Source: Candidatus Ethanoperedens thermophilum (lineage in GTDB: Archaea > Halobacteriota > Methanosarcinia > Methanosarcinales > EX4572-44). From it: a stretch of DNA of 5,534 nucleotides. Both the position numbers and the translations under genes were made by a program. The stretch is taken from NCBI GenBank assembly GCA_012910725.1, contig WNEG01000062.1, forward strand, positions 1-5,534, in the 5' to 3' direction. The notes below the pieces were generated by a model that did not search any database, was not told the origin of the DNA, and saw only the letters and a program-made list of their open reading frames with translations. Positions 5,326 through 5,534 of the stretch are shown in pieces (the first letter of the stretch is position 1; each line of letters starts with the position of its first letter).

Positions 5326-5534
5326 CTAAACCGCTTCCACTTCTACTAAAGGCATAAACGTTGTGTCTTCGAGTGTTTCAGAAGCGTACAACAAACAGGC
5401 TAAAATATCTTCCTCTTTTAATCCCTTGTATTCCAGAAGTATTTCATCAACGGTTTCCCCGTGAGCTAATAGATCCAAAATATACTGCACTGTCAACCGC
5501 GTGCCTCTGATGACTGGTTTTCCTACCATAATCT
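5326..5534 (-). CDS. DUF433 domain antitoxin-like protein (5' end beyond window)
   Basis: DUF433 proteins are small winged-helix-like proteins found as antitoxin partners of DUF5615 PIN-like toxins; they are expected to bind the toxin and the operon DNA. The visible part contains the hallmark GKPVIRGTRLTVQYILDLLA, then HGETVDEILLEYKGLKEEDILACLLYASETL and an acidic tail ending VEVEAV. An ATG at 5529 would give 67 residues. However, the codon before it is ATT (Ile) and the frame stays open to the window edge. The family normally reads 'P-x-I-M-x-GKPVI-GTR' here, so this Met is probably internal and about 10 residues lie outside the window. The gene is followed six bases later by the broken toxin remnant, which makes it an antitoxin without a working partner here. 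Confidence 0.85.
   Translation of the reverse strand, partial: IMVGKPVIRGTRLTVQYILDLLAHGETVDEILLEYKGLKEEDILACLLYASETLEDTTFMPLVEVEAV

Noticed and set aside
1..5534. tRNA or rRNA genes
   Set aside because: I saw no T-loop (GGTTCGAATCC-like) sequence with a matching acceptor stem, and no rRNA-like stretches, in the intergenic regions.

Overview
The window looks like archaeal chromosome, probably from a euryarchaeote. It carries an archaeal/eukaryotic-type diphthine synthase, an archaeal-type Elp3 (radical SAM plus GNAT) and a CbiA/CfbB-family amidase of the kind used for cobalamin or coenzyme F430. A methanogen or ANME-like archaeon would fit, but no lineage-specific marker gene is present, so this is an inference. 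All convincing genes lie on the minus strand, so transcription runs from high to low coordinates.

Layout from the right edge leftwards: (1) 5326-5534, a DUF433 antitoxin-like gene cut by the window edge; (2) 5173-5319, a 48-codon remnant of its usual DUF5615 (PIN-like toxin) partner, cut off where a repeat array begins; (3) 5011-5170, a short array of small palindromic hairpins; (4) 3372-4964, elp3, the wobble-uridine tRNA modification enzyme; (5) 3049-3371, intergenic DNA with a 13-bp inverted repeat and a protein-like fragment without a start; (6) 2666-3048, a larger array built from the same hairpins in the same orientation; (7) 1207-2550, cbiA/cfbB; (8) 375-1205, dphB, starting one base after the cbiA stop, so the two are almost certainly one operon; (9) 1-374, intergenic DNA with two inverted repeats.

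The intact genes are housekeeping functions. DphB makes the methylated intermediate of diphthamide on elongation factor 2. Elp3 modifies U34 of tRNA. CbiA/CfbB amidates a corrinoid or nickel-sirohydrochlorin precursor. The first two both act on translation; I see no mechanistic link to the third beyond co-transcription of cbiA and dphB.

The most unusual content is the pair of hairpin arrays around elp3. Two classes of short palindrome alternate. The arms change between copies in a compensating way, and nearly all well-formed copies have a loop that reads C(GNA)G or C(GNNA)G on one strand. These are loop types known to make unusually stable single-stranded DNA minihairpins. One array ends exactly where the toxin gene is truncated, which suggests that arrival or rearrangement of the array broke the toxin-antitoxin pair.
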